The notes beneath the pieces are model-generated. The model worked only from the letters and a program-made list of their open reading frames with translations. It ran no database searches and was not told the DNA's origin. A stretch of 38,082 nt of DNA from a virus. The position numbers were made by a program, and so were the translations under genes. Where the stretch lies: positions 1-38,082 of IMG/VR virus record IMGVR_UViG_3300043446_001753; one strand, written 5' to 3'. Below are positions 1 to 6,965 of the stretch, piece after piece. Each line of letters begins with the position of its first letter. Positions within the stretch are counted from its first letter, which is position 1.

Positions 1-480
1 AGACACCTTCCCAGATGCCTCGTAAACGCTCGTAATTGCGTTATAGGACGTTTTGATTACTTTCCTGAGCGTTTGCTTCTCGGCAAGTATCTCGACGTAA
101 TAGGGCAGATTAGCCGCCGCTGGCACTCCGTCTGCCATCCGGCTTAACTCGCCTATGCCGCCAACGCTTTCCAACACACCCTTAGCTTTAAGCGTAGAAT
201 AGGCGGTGGTTATGTCTATCGGCTTGCCTGCCCGCCATAGCTCTAACAAGGCTTCGTAGATGGTGCGGTTGCGTAGGTCGTAGAAGCTTTCAGTCGTAAG
301 CTCATCTTCACATACGGGCATAGACTCGGGCGCGTCTAGCAGGATGCAGCCTATGGCAGCTTGCTCTGCTTCTGTGCTGTGCGGTGGTAGTCTGTCTATC
401 TGCCCTGAGCCAGAATACAACTCAACCATTGCCGCACGTTCGCGCCTTGCGTTTTTTAAGCTCGTCTGGTCTTGGTTCAA
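1..480 (-). CDS. dnaB: Replicative DNA helicase, DnaB family (N-terminal domain only, cut by the window edge)
   Basis: About 160 residues are visible before the left edge. They match the DnaB N-terminal helical domain: a PPHSTEAEQAAIGCILLD segment, then FYDLRNRTIYEALLELW, then a D-I-T-T segment and an LPYYVEIL segment. The ATPase domain would lie beyond the edge. The gene starts at TTG (478-480), chosen because AGGAGG lies 6 nt upstream and because the TTG overlaps the TGA stop of the upstream initiator gene (TTGA), which implies translational coupling. DnaB unwinds the fork and is loaded by the O-like initiator encoded just upstream, as in lambda-type replication modules. The family assignment is secure; activity cannot be judged without the C-terminal half. 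Confidence 0.9.
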   Translation of the reverse strand, partial: MNQDQTSLKNARRERAAMVELYSGSGQIDRLPPHSTEAEQAAIGCILLDAPESMPVCEDELTTESFYDLRNRTIYEALLELWRAGKPIDITTAYSTLKAKGVLESVGGIGELSRMADGVPAAANLPYYVEILAEKQTLRKVIKTSYNAITSVYEASGKVS

Positions 481-1121
481 AAGTTACCTCCTGCCTGCTT
501 TTGATAGAAGCTACTAGCGGATTGCTGTGGTGATTCAAATATGCCCTGATATCCGCAAGCTATTGAGTGTGTTATTGCCGCAATAGACCTTTCAACGCCA
601 ATCTTGGAAAGTTTTTCAAGCTGAATTTTTGCTGATAGCTCAGTCATCGGCTTTTTCTTCTCTTTGCGATGCTGCTTCCACATTTCCCAATGCTGAACAA
701 ACTTTGGCGCATTAAGATTGTCAGGAATTTTAGAAGTGCTTTCTTTATTAGTTTCTTTATCTCTTTCTTTCTTCGGACTATCTGGTAGTGTGGCCTGCAC
801 TATCTGGTAGTGTGGACTATCTTGTAGTGTGGCAACATCGTTTGTGTTGATTGTGTATTCAAACGTATCGCCAAGCTCAAACCTAGAAACTACACCCTTA
901 GCGAATAGCGAATGAAGCGCATTGTTGACCGAGTTGCAATGAAGGCCGCAAGCCCGCTCGATAAACGAGTAGCTAAGGCGATGTTTTTCTCGGTGAAAGC
1001 CAAACGTGTAGCGGCATATCAGCATTACCACCTTAAACTCTACATGGGTAAACTCGGCCATGTTGTCAAGTATCACGTTTGGGACTTGTGTATAATTAGG
1101 CTTTTCCACTGTTAGTTTCAT
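477..1121 (-). CDS. Replication initiation protein, phage O-like
   Basis: A protein of 214 residues. Residues about 5-85 form a winged-helix domain resembling the phage replication protein O N-terminus (PNYTQVPNVILDNM, then the hydrophobic VVMLICRYTFGFHREKHRLS, then a helix-turn-helix with ERACGLHCNSVNNALHSL). The middle is low-complexity and charged, and the C-terminal part is helical and lysine-rich. ATG at 1121 was chosen because homologous sequence begins there; an extended frame to 1193 exists but has no ribosome site. Three direct repeats lie inside the gene at 777-833 with an AT-rich tract beyond them, the layout of the lambda origin inside gene O. It overlaps dnaB by 4 bp and probably loads it. 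Family call is from sequence pattern, not a search. Confidence 0.8.
   Translation of the reverse strand: MKLTVEKPNYTQVPNVILDNMAEFTHVEFKVVMLICRYTFGFHREKHRLSYSFIERACGLHCNSVNNALHSLFAKGVVSRFELGDTFEYTINTNDVATLQDSPHYQIVQATLPDSPKKERDKETNKESTSKIPDNLNAPKFVQHWEMWKQHRKEKKKPMTELSAKIQLEKLSKIGVERSIAAITHSIACGYQGIFESPQQSASSFYQKQAGGNF
719..833. repeat. Candidate replication origin: three iterons plus AT-rich tract inside the initiator gene
   Basis: Direct repeats ACTATCTGGTAGTGTGG at 777-793 and 799-815 are identical, and ACTATCTTGTAGTGTGG at 816-832 differs by one base. The copies start 22 and 17 bp apart. Each contains a small dyad, ACTA-N5-TAGT. Immediately beside them, 719-776 is AT-rich and pyrimidine-rich, a plausible unwinding element. 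The repeats are translated in the linker between the two halves of the O-like protein, which is where lambda keeps its origin iterons. Repeat identity is seen directly; the origin role is inferred. Confidence 0.65.
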
Positions 1122-1230
1122 AAATAAAAAGAGCATCCACTGACTGCGTGATAGTCCCGTTTTGCCTAAAAGGATAGGCGAAGGCACAATCAATGGACGC
1201 TCTAAAGCTTTGTTTCATGGTTTCGGGTAT

Positions 1231-1261
1231 AGCCACTATCAATGGCTGCCTAACGCTAGGC
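1231..1261. repeat. Two tandem short inverted repeats
   Basis: AGCCA-N7-TGGCT at 1231-1247 is followed at once by the near-perfect palindrome GCCTAACGCTAGGC at 1248-1261. They lie in the only sizeable gap (1122-1287) of the early operon, between the 51-residue gene and the initiator gene. No T-run follows on either strand, so an intrinsic terminator is unlikely. They could be an RNA processing site, an operator or a translational regulator of the initiator gene. Confidence 0.4.
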
Positions 1262-1287
1262 GGTTAATAGTATTGCATTTATTGTGC

Positions 1288-1443
1288 CTAAGTCAGCATC
1301 TTGTGTAGGTGTTTAGCCAAGCATCCAATCGGCAGGTTGTCATGGCGAGCAAGCCATGTGTTCACGCGCTTCTGACCGCCCCAGAAGCGTTTGTTGCGGT
1401 AGATAAGGCCGTTCCAGTTTTCGGGTGTGTAACGCCATTTCAT
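1288..1443 (-). CDS. Small basic protein of unknown function
   Basis: A 51-residue reading frame (MKWRYTPENWNGLIYRNKRF at the start, ending LAKHLHKMLT). Its ATG overlaps the TGA of the upstream gene as ATGA, the same junction used by several neighbours, which is the main reason to accept it. It is rich in aromatic and basic residues, with no membrane segment or cysteine motif. Its place among DNA-binding replication genes suggests a nucleic-acid role, but I do not recognise the family. Confidence 0.55.
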   Translation of the reverse strand: MKWRYTPENWNGLIYRNKRFWGGQKRVNTWLARHDNLPIGCLAKHLHKMLT

Positions 1444-1676
1444 GTGTGTAGTGTGTAGTAGGTTTGGACTTGTTGCTTGTTCTGCTCACGGCGGCAGGTG
1501 ATATGCCAGCCCTGCTGCCGACAATCGGAGATGCGACGGGATAGCGATGCTACGAAGCCGTTGCGTTTATAGTCGCTGCCGACATAGTGCAAGTCAATGG
1601 CAGGACATTCGTCGTTGGAGTTCTCTAGCAGGTGCGCTAGGATGCGAGCGGTTTGTTTTGAGTGCGATGATTTCAT
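1440..1676 (-). CDS. Small winged-helix DNA-binding protein
   Basis: 78 residues. The pattern ARILAHLLENS, then a turn, then ASLSRRISDCRQQGWHITC, then a basic strand and a final YYTL resembles the small helix-turn-helix/winged-helix proteins that many phages place near replication genes, in which the RRI-x-DL-x-x-xGW segment is typical. The start at 1676 has AAGGTGA about 5 nt upstream and overlaps the previous stop as ATGA. It may regulate the operon or assist at the origin; no target site was identified. Confidence 0.6.
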   Translation of the reverse strand: MKSSHSKQTARILAHLLENSNDECPAIDLHYVGSDYKRNGFVASLSRRISDCRQQGWHITCRREQNKQQVQTYYTLHT

Positions 1677-1882
1677 TCTGTCACCTTTCTAAGAGCCATG
1701 ATTGTGACTCCCGTTGCCTCCAAGACCTTGCTGCGAATCTCCGTCTTTACGCCATGCGCTGCAAAACGCTTCTTCTCAAGCGCAAGCCATTCGCTGTATT
1801 TGATGTGGCCATATTGCGTGTCAATGCGTTCAGATGCGCTGTCCCATACTGTCAAGTTGTCTGTATCGTGTTGTGTAGTCAT
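1673..1882 (-). CDS. Unknown small protein
   Basis: 69 residues, charged and mostly helical by eye, with the central segment GHIKYSEWLALEKKRFAAHG and a basic C-terminal helix. No motif recognised. It sits 1 bp after the exonuclease stop and overlaps the next gene as ATGA, so it is a regular member of the early operon. No strong ribosome site precedes its ATG; coupling to the exonuclease gene is likely. Confidence 0.6.
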   Translation of the reverse strand: MTTQHDTDNLTVWDSASERIDTQYGHIKYSEWLALEKKRFAAHGVKTEIRSKVLEATGVTIMALRKVTE

Positions 1883-1883
1883 G

Positions 1884-2648
1884 TTATTGTGGTTTGTAGT
1901 TGTTGATTCTCTGCCATAGTACCGTGATTAAGATAAATGTCTTGCTATCTTCCAGCCAATCGTCGTTTATGCAAACAGCTATCTCTCCAAGCCTAGCCGT
2001 ACTGATGTAGATATTCGCCGTCCTGATGCGTTTATTGCCTGTATTGCCAAGCGTATCAGCGTAGGCTGATAGCTGCAAACGGTGTTCCATGTAAGACTCT
2101 TTGGGAAGCTTTTTAGCTCCGGTGGTCTTGAAGTCAATGACGGTGATTGTGTCGTCGTTTTCAACTACGCAATCCACCCGCCCCGCATATCCTTCGCCAA
2201 GTAATACGCGCTCCGTGAACATAACCTTGCCAAGCTCATCCACCGCAACGAGCGTTGGAGCAACGCAAGCCCGCACTTGCTCGGTCATTTCTCCAACGTT
2301 GCCGTTTAACGCTTTCTCAATGGCATCGTGAACACTCGTCCCAAGCTCTTTAGCTGCGTCGGATATGCTTTCACTATCTACTGCCATGACCCTAGCGGCA
2401 AACTCGTCTAGCGTCTCGTCATCGCGTTTAGGCGTGGTCAATGTCGCTTCAATGGCGTTGCGTATGCGCCATTCGTTCAGCGCAGGTTTGTCCAACACCT
2501 TGCAAATCGTGGTGACAGATGGAAGCAAATCAAGCTTCCTAGCGTCCGCAAGCGTGGTTGCGCGTAGTCCTGAGCCGTCCTTTTTCTCGATGAAGTGCAT
2601 AGGCTCTCCATCGCGTTTATACCAATGTCCTGCTGATTTAATGCTCAT
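1884..2648 (-). CDS. PD-(D/E)XK exonuclease, RecB/Cas4/lambda-exonuclease-like
   Basis: 254 residues with a complete RecB-type nuclease core: GTSVHDAIE near residue 104 (H107), E146 in the following strand, GYAGRVD near 153-159 (D159), IDFKT at 171-175 (D172, K174), and HRLQLSAYA near 189-197 (Q192). These are the canonical metal-binding and catalytic positions. The ATG at 2648 is preceded by AAGGAG at good spacing, so the long arginine-rich frame upstream is not part of the protein. It lies two small genes downstream of the ERF annealing protein, so the two probably form a resect-and-anneal recombination pair. It overlaps the upstream zinc-ribbon gene by 4 bp. Confidence 0.85.
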   Translation of the reverse strand: MSIKSAGHWYKRDGEPMHFIEKKDGSGLRATTLADARKLDLLPSVTTICKVLDKPALNEWRIRNAIEATLTTPKRDDETLDEFAARVMAVDSESISDAAKELGTSVHDAIEKALNGNVGEMTEQVRACVAPTLVAVDELGKVMFTERVLLGEGYAGRVDCVVENDDTITVIDFKTTGAKKLPKESYMEHRLQLSAYADTLGNTGNKRIRTANIYISTARLGEIAVCINDDWLEDSKTFILITVLWQRINNYKPQ

Positions 2649-2782
2649 TCTTCGTCTCCTTCTTCTGGCTGGCAATCTTGGCAAAGCCCGTTGTCGTCCA
2701 ATGCTTCGTAGTGAAATGTCTCGCCGCAATGCTGGCAATCGGCTAGTTCATCGGCGGCAGTTGGTAATGCGAATCTGTTCAT
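2645..2782 (-). CDS. Small zinc-ribbon protein
   Basis: 45 residues with two knuckles, CQHC and CQDC, about 19 residues apart, and an acidic tail (EEGDEE). This is the spacing of a minimal zinc ribbon. The stop overlaps the exonuclease ATG (ATGA), so the two should be translated together. It may be a nuclease or recombination accessory factor, though small zinc ribbons occur in many phage contexts. Confidence 0.65.
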   Translation of the reverse strand: MNRFALPTAADELADCQHCGETFHYEALDDNGLCQDCQPEEGDEE

Positions 2783-2821
2783 TTGACTTGATGCGACTTA
2801 GTAACCTCGTCGCGTTTATGG

Positions 2822-3088
2822 TTAGAAGCCAATGTCGTCTTGTTCAGCTTTCTTCGTCGGCTTCCATGTGTCAACGAAAATGCTGTGCGTTGATTTCTCG
2901 TCGGGGTTTTTGCGTCCGGCGATGACCATCCGCGCCCATCCCGTCTCCGCTGCGGCTGCATTAAGCAGCTTAGTAAGCTCAGGAATGGACTCGCGTTTAA
3001 CCGATACGTTTAGGACGCTGCCGCCATTGCTGAATTGCTTTTCACGAATCCAGACTCCGGGCAGGTATTGTTTTGTTTGTTCGCTCAT
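2822..3088 (-). CDS. Conserved phage recombination-module protein of unknown function
   Basis: 88 residues, alternating strands and helices (YLPGVWIREKQFSNGG, then ILNVSV-like segments, then THSIFVDTWKPT). It resembles small proteins found between annealing-protein and nuclease genes in other phages, some thought to bind single-stranded DNA, but I cannot name a family. The ATG at 3088 follows an intergenic copy of ATAAACGC rather than a clear ribosome site. Confidence 0.65.
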   Translation of the reverse strand: MSEQTKQYLPGVWIREKQFSNGGSVLNVSVKRESIPELTKLLNAAAAETGWARMVIAGRKNPDEKSTHSIFVDTWKPTKKAEQDDIGF

Positions 3089-3121
3089 GGTTTTGCGTTT
3101 ATGTTGGTTGTTGTTGGTTGA

Positions 3122-3856
3122 TTACGGGGTAATATCGCCTTGCGCGAAGTCCACAATGCGCTGGCAGAGTTTGTCAAACTCCGCCTTGCTCTTGGGCATT
3201 GCTGACTCAGGCCAATCTGTTTCCGCATTGCCGTCCGCTTTGATGTAGCCCTGAGCAAAGGCAAAAGCGTTTATCTCCTTTGGCAATACACCAAGCTCAA
3301 GGATTTTCGACATCATGCCGTTTAAGCGTTCAGCGTGACTCTTGCTTGGTGTGGCAGGTGCGGCAGGTTTAGGCGCAGGCTTAGGAGCGGTCTGCGGTGC
3401 GCTTGACTTGGCTTCTGGTGCGTTTTTAGGCAATGGCGCGGGAGAATGGTTCTCCGTGTCGTTGTCGCCTTCTGTAGGCACACAGAACACTTCTAGGAGG
3501 GCGTATTTCATCGCCGCGCTCATTGCTTTATTACTGCTCTTGTCGCCGGAGTCCATCGCTTCGCCAATGGTCACAGCGTCAAAACTGCTGCCATCCTCGG
3601 CACAAAAGAAGGTGTGTTTGACTTCCATCGTGGTGTAAATCAGCGCAGAGCCGGACTTGGTTTGCCGTTCTTCGCGGGTGACTTTCAAAACAGTAGGCAC
3701 TACGAAAACGCCAAGCTTGGAGAAAACAGGCTGGAAAGCTTGGTAGGCATCGTCAATGCCTCTGAATTGGTAGCCTTGCTGCTGATTCTTTCGGCCTTTG
3801 GCGATTGCTCCGACCTCAGCCATTACTTGTGGGATTAGTGTGTGGATTTTGCTCAT
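3122..3856 (-). CDS. erf: ERF-family single-strand annealing protein
   Basis: 244 residues. The N-terminal about 130 residues carry the ERF signature: LIPQVMAEVGAIAKGRKNQQ, YQFRGIDDAYQAFQPV, then TIGEAMDSGDKSSNKAMSAA and KYALLEVFCVPTEGDND. A proline/alanine linker follows (about 150-185), then a second small domain typical of ERF proteins. ERF anneals complementary single strands during recombination and genome circularisation. The ATG overlaps the TGA of the homing endonuclease gene. A fragment resembling the N-terminus of a different ERF subtype remains upstream at 4477-4557. Confidence 0.9.
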   Translation of the reverse strand: MSKIHTLIPQVMAEVGAIAKGRKNQQQGYQFRGIDDAYQAFQPVFSKLGVFVVPTVLKVTREERQTKSGSALIYTTMEVKHTFFCAEDGSSFDAVTIGEAMDSGDKSSNKAMSAAMKYALLEVFCVPTEGDNDTENHSPAPLPKNAPEAKSSAPQTAPKPAPKPAAPATPSKSHAERLNGMMSKILELGVLPKEINAFAFAQGYIKADGNAETDWPESAMPKSKAEFDKLCQRIVDFAQGDITP

Positions 3857-4464
3857 ATTTTTTTAAATGTTTTACCGCCGCACTCTTTGTATTTTCCGTT
3901 TATTTGTTTTTGTATATTTCCCGAAAAAAGACCGTATTTTTTAGCGCACTCGCTTAAGGTTTCAAAAACTTCTCCAGTGGTTTCGCACAAAATTTTAACT
4001 CTAGCCCTTCCTGCACTCCTCCTTTTTATTCCCCAATGCTCCAACTTGCCACATATTGCCGTTGCTGATTTTCCGTAAATTCTTGCTATTTCTTCAGTTG
4101 ACAGTTTTTGCTGGCAATAAAGCATTTCGGCAACTTCTTTTGTGATATACGGCTTCCAGTTGAAATGATTTTCGCCAAACACTCCAGAAATACCACCCTC
4201 TCCACCATCGCAAACATTTGCTTGAGCCTGATTTTTTCCCTTGAAGTATTTTATGTAAAAACGCTCCCTATCGTAGGCCTCAGACTCATCCAAAAGCCAT
4301 TCTAAAAACACAACTCTAAAACCGTGCTTTGCTGCAATTCTTTTCCAGTACTTATTTCTCCCTTGCCGCTCAAACGCCCTTTTTCCAGTTCCTTTTCCAA
4401 CATAAAAAACAGAGCCATCCGGTTTTTGGTGCGCGTAAACATAATAATCAATCCGCATGTCCAT
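3853..4464 (-). CDS. GIY-YIG homing endonuclease, free-standing
   Basis: 203 residues. The GIY-YIG core is at the N-terminus (YYVYAH at 7-12, VFYVGKG at about 19-25, followed by the expected arginine and a glutamate-rich helix). A helix-turn-helix follows (STEEIARIYGKSATAICGKL), then a NUMOD-like DNA-binding repeat (GEVFETLSECAKKYG and a terminal GGKTFKK). AAAGGTG lies 7 nt before the ATG at 4464. Such genes nick or cut at a specific site in genomes lacking them and spread by recombination. It is wedged directly upstream of ERF and just downstream of an ERF-like fragment, suggesting invasion of the ERF locus. Confidence 0.88.
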   Translation of the reverse strand: MDMRIDYYVYAHQKPDGSVFYVGKGTGKRAFERQGRNKYWKRIAAKHGFRVVFLEWLLDESEAYDRERFYIKYFKGKNQAQANVCDGGEGGISGVFGENHFNWKPYITKEVAEMLYCQQKLSTEEIARIYGKSATAICGKLEHWGIKRRSAGRARVKILCETTGEVFETLSECAKKYGLFSGNIQKQINGKYKECGGKTFKKI

Positions 4465-4476
4465 ATCGTAACACCT

Positions 4477-4557
4477 TTAAGAATGTGTGTCAAGAATCTC
4501 GCCTTGCGCCTTGTTTAGCGCGGCGAAAAGGTTTTTTGTGGATTCGGATTTGTTCAT
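4477..4557 (-). pseudogene. Remnant resembling the N-terminus of another ERF-type annealing protein
   Basis: A 26-codon frame whose first 20 residues, MNKSESTKNLFAALNKAQGE, look like the start of ERF proteins of a different subtype from the intact gene (the pattern SES-KNL-x-AL-x-KAQGE is common there). It ends in TAA, which overlaps the ribosome site of the homing endonuclease. It could be a scar left when the endonuclease entered or replaced an older erf gene, or simply a short peptide. The resemblance is from memory of the family; the open frame is seen directly. Confidence 0.45.
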
Positions 4558-4575
4558 GTGTTTAGTGTGTTGCGT

Positions 4576-4794
4576 TTATGTGTTTTGCTTGTAAATGCGG
4601 TCAGCGTGTTCAAATGCCTTCTCAAAGGTTTCTCCGTATCCCAAAAAAGTAGACCGATTCCCAAGTCGAATCCTTCCGACTGCGTATCTTGTTCTTGCTG
4701 GTGCGCGTCCGCGAATTGCAACCACCGAGTTCCCAAGACTTGTCATTTCAGGCCAGCGAGTTATTGCTTCTTGTATTGCTTGTTTTTTATTCAT
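4576..4794 (-). CDS. Small basic protein of unknown function
   Basis: 72 residues (begins MNKKQAIQEAITRWPEM). Its centre is arginine-rich, with beta-like GRAPART and VGRIRLGN segments, then FEKAFEHADRIY. ATG at 4794 was chosen over a longer frame because AAGGAA lies just upstream. Its TAA stop lies inside a copy of ATAAACGC. Basic charge and size suggest nucleic-acid binding, but no family is recognised. Confidence 0.6.
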   Translation of the reverse strand: MNKKQAIQEAITRWPEMTSLGNSVVAIRGRAPARTRYAVGRIRLGNRSTFLGYGETFEKAFEHADRIYKQNT

Positions 4795-4820
4795 TTGATT
4801 CCTTAGTCTAGCGGTTGCGT

Positions 4821-5015
4821 TTATGTGGGGCAAGCTAAATTCTCAAGTATTTTAATCTCAGCCAATGCCTTTTGAGCATCCCTTATCTCTTCGCACCAAG
4901 TAGGGGGCGATTGCTGTTTGTTTGAGGTCTGCATAAATGCCGATGCGATTGCCAAACCTCTGTTGATTGCGTCCCATTGCTGTTTGGTGATTGCGTTTAT
5001 AGGTTTTGCGTCCAT
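4821..5015 (-). CDS. Unknown small helical protein
   Basis: 64 residues, helical (NAITKQQWDAINRGLAIASA, then EEIRDAQKALAEIKILENL). AAAGGC precedes the ATG at 5015. A copy of ATAAACGC is translated near the N-terminus (as IN-A) and a second copy provides the TAA stop. No family recognised. Confidence 0.6.
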   Translation of the reverse strand: MDAKPINAITKQQWDAINRGLAIASAFMQTSNKQQSPPTWCEEIRDAQKALAEIKILENLACPT

Positions 5016-5031
5016 TTGATTGCCTTTTCGT

Positions 5032-5670
5032 TTATGCAGTTAATAAATGACTATAAGCTGCCCACTTGATCGGCTTGCCATCTTTGCAAGGCTTGCCTTT
5101 GTCCGTTCTCCATCCTGAAAGCATACTCATGATGTTGTCCGCGACAACTAATTCCCGCTCGACATCGGCCAATGACCGCTGGGCAGCATCACGCAACGCT
5201 TTTGCGGTGGCAGCATAATCCGGCTCATCGTCGGTATAGACGACATCCACTGATACTTTTTCTTGAGCAGACATGAACCAACTATCGCCGTCCCATTCTC
5301 CGGGGCAGTCGCATCCGCAAACAACTTCTTGCGACTGCTCCATGTAGGCTTCGTGACATTTTTCTCTCAATGTGTCGCTAATGCTGCGCGGCAGGTTTAG
5401 CGTAACATCGTCGCCAACAAATGTTTTTCCGATGTGCGCCGTGGCATAGGCTTTTTCTTCGGTTATATAGTCAAAATGAAGCCCCTGCTGTCCGCGCGGC
5501 TCAAGGTCTGCGTCTTTGCCAGTCCAGCAACAGTCAATTTCATCCCACCGCCAGCGATTGGTGGAAATGGCTTTCAATGCGTCCAGCATGGGCTGATGCC
5601 CGTAATCTTCAGGTTGGTTGAAGTAACGGTCTGGGTCTAAATAATCGTTGTGCATTGATGCGAATGACAT
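5032..5670 (-). CDS. Early-operon protein of unknown function
   Basis: 212 residues, acidic overall. N-terminal half rich in D, Y and W (MHNDYLDPDRYFNQPEDYG); a CGCDCPGEWDGD segment near residue 115 could bind metal; the C-terminal third is helical (ATAKALRDAAQRSLADVERE). AAAAGG stands 5-6 nt before the ATG at 5670. Its TAA stop is embedded in ATAAACGA, a one-base variant of the recurrent octamer. It contains the only GATC I found in the window (5068-5071). I do not recognise a family. Confidence 0.65.
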   Translation of the reverse strand: MSFASMHNDYLDPDRYFNQPEDYGHQPMLDALKAISTNRWRWDEIDCCWTGKDADLEPRGQQGLHFDYITEEKAYATAHIGKTFVGDDVTLNLPRSISDTLREKCHEAYMEQSQEVVCGCDCPGEWDGDSWFMSAQEKVSVDVVYTDDEPDYAATAKALRDAAQRSLADVERELVVADNIMSMLSGWRTDKGKPCKDGKPIKWAAYSHLLTA

Positions 5671-5740
5671 ATTTTTCCTTTTTGTTAATTGCTTTCGTTT
5701 ATGTGGTTGTTTGTTTATGTGTTAATCTCTTGCGATTATG

Positions 5741-5992
5741 TCAATCGTTCATCATGTAAAAAAACCCCGTGCTTTTTTGGTGAACACATACGCACCCGAG
5801 TTGGTATCCGTCTGTTGTCCATTTGTCTGCCCACCCGTCCGATTCAAGAGCCGCGACAACTGAGCGCGGATTAAACGTATCGTCAAGGTTAAGGTGGACG
5901 CTGCCATCATCTTCTGAAAGCATTGTTTTGGGAATGTTAAGAAACTTAGATATTTCGTTTATTGCTTTTGTGTCTTTCACTGTGTCTTTCAT
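5741..5992 (-). CDS. Unknown small protein
   Basis: 83 residues (begins MKDTVKDTKAINEISKFLNI). Start 5992 was chosen because AAAGG lies just upstream and the longer frame would run through the intergenic octamer. The C-terminal segment SDGWADKWTTDGY is aromatic-rich. The 5671-5740 gap after its stop carries two more ACATAAAC copies. Confidence 0.6.
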   Translation of the reverse strand: MKDTVKDTKAINEISKFLNIPKTMLSEDDGSVHLNLDDTFNPRSVVAALESDGWADKWTTDGYQLGCVCVHQKSTGFFYMMND

Positions 5993-6008
5993 TTTATAGC
6001 CTTTGCGT

Positions 6009-6278
6009 TTATGGTTTAACGTATCCGCCCAACTGTGCAAAGCGTAGCATAAGCTTGCCAGCGTCGTCTGAATCACTTCGCCACAAATCCCAGATGCAGA
6101 ACCTAGCCTCGTCCGGCGTGGTGGGCGTTAAATCCAACGCCGTGCAATGGAATTCCTCGCGTTTATGCGGATAAATCACATCTCGAAATTGACAGTCTAG
6201 GCGATATTTGTGGCCGCGATAGGCCACAACGCGGTTGTGCGCGTTGAATAGGGCGGTTTGAAGGTCGTCGGTTTTCAT
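6009..6278 (-). CDS. Unknown small protein
   Basis: 89 residues, mixed alpha/beta by eye, with a HKREEFHC segment and an aromatic FCIWDLWRSDSDD segment. Its TAA stop lies within ATAAACGC at 6005-6012. Two further copies of the ACCACATAAAC element stand just upstream of its ATG, so the start region has no conventional ribosome site. Family not recognised. Confidence 0.6.
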   Translation of the reverse strand: MKTDDLQTALFNAHNRVVAYRGHKYRLDCQFRDVIYPHKREEFHCTALDLTPTTPDEARFCIWDLWRSDSDDAGKLMLRFAQLGGYVKP

Positions 6279-6310
6279 GGCGTTGAATGGTTGAGTTTAT
6301 GTGGTTGCGT

Positions 6311-6517
6311 TTATGTGGTTGCGTTGTCGTATGTTAAAAGCGTGTAGTTTTTTACTCGCTTGTTAAACTCCTCAGGCTTCATGCGTCCGATTGCGTTTGC
6401 TCTCTGGCCGTCTGGCAAGGATATTCCAAAGCGAAACATTGCTTGCAACTGCTCAAAGCAAGACACGGATACGGTGGAAACGGTGCGTGTGCGCGTGTTT
6501 ATGGCGTAGTAAATCAT
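6311..6517 (-). CDS. Unknown small protein
   Basis: 68 residues beginning MIYYAINTRTRTVSTVSV, with a basic helix MKPEEFNKRVKNY. It reads like a small regulatory or host-takeover protein but no family is recognised. Stop codon TAA falls inside ATAAACGC (6307-6314). The upstream junction with the 139-residue gene holds the variant CATAAACTCC. Confidence 0.55.
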   Translation of the reverse strand: MIYYAINTRTRTVSTVSVSCFEQLQAMFRFGISLPDGQRANAIGRMKPEEFNKRVKNYTLLTYDNATT

Positions 6518-6545
6518 ATTAGTTGGAGTTTATGTGTTGAATGGG

Positions 6546-6965
6546 TCAATAAACCGCAATTCCGCGAGAATAAACGGAGTCTAGGACTTCCCCCGCTTGC
6601 AACTGCTCGCGCCGGAGTATGTAAAGAGCCGCTCCGCGACAGTCTCCTTGATGATAGGCTAGCAACTCAGGGAAGCTTGACATGATAGCCCGCAAGCGTT
6701 TCAATGCGCCCTTCTCGCGGTCAGCGACAGGATAGCGGCTCGTCTGCCATTGCCCCGTGTAGCGGTTTTGCCATTGGCGGACGTAAAAGGGTTTGTCCGT
6801 GTCGTCGTCTCGTTCGATGTGTCCATCATCGCAACCGCATTCCAATTCCGCCCATCGTTGCAAGGTTAGGCTAATCCGGCGAAGCTTGTTTGCTGTCGTT
6901 TCGTCAATGCCCATGCGGGACAGTGCGGACAGAATGAACTTCTTTTCTTTGGGTGATGTTTTCAT
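6546..6965 (-). CDS. Conserved phage early protein, first gene of the early operon
   Basis: 139 residues. Resembles a family of unknown function common in phages of Gram-negative hosts: a basic helix LRRISLTLQRWAELECG, an acidic DDDTDKPF stretch, RYPVADREKGALKRL, then AYHQGDCRGAALYILRRE and a terminal YSRGIAVY. The ordered match along the whole length gives good support for a real gene. As the promoter-proximal gene it should be expressed first. Starts at 6965 next to the divergent control region. Confidence 0.75.
   Translation of the reverse strand: MKTSPKEKKFILSALSRMGIDETTANKLRRISLTLQRWAELECGCDDGHIERDDDTDKPFYVRQWQNRYTGQWQTSRYPVADREKGALKRLRAIMSSFPELLAYHQGDCRGAALYILRREQLQAGEVLDSVYSRGIAVY

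Larger units (their letters stand above)
1563..6314 (-). repeat. Dispersed octamer ATAAACGC, twelve copies in one orientation
   Basis: Read on the coding (minus) strand, exact ATAAACGC occurs at 1563-1570, 2028-2035, 2613-2620, 2812-2819, 3095-3102, 3267-3274, 4572-4579, 4817-4824, 4993-5000, 6005-6012, 6159-6166 and 6307-6314. ATAAACGA variants occur near 1963, 5028, 5695 and 5955. By chance an 8-mer should occur about 0.1 times here on one strand. Half are intergenic, often as CATAAACGCAA, and four exact copies plus one variant carry the upstream gene's TAA stop. Two exact copies lie elsewhere (28545, 32951). Function unknown. Confidence 0.7.

Noticed and set aside
1096-1218. 40-codon minus-strand frame upstream of the initiator gene
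   Set aside because: No ribosome site and overlaps the initiator start; possibly only a leader peptide.
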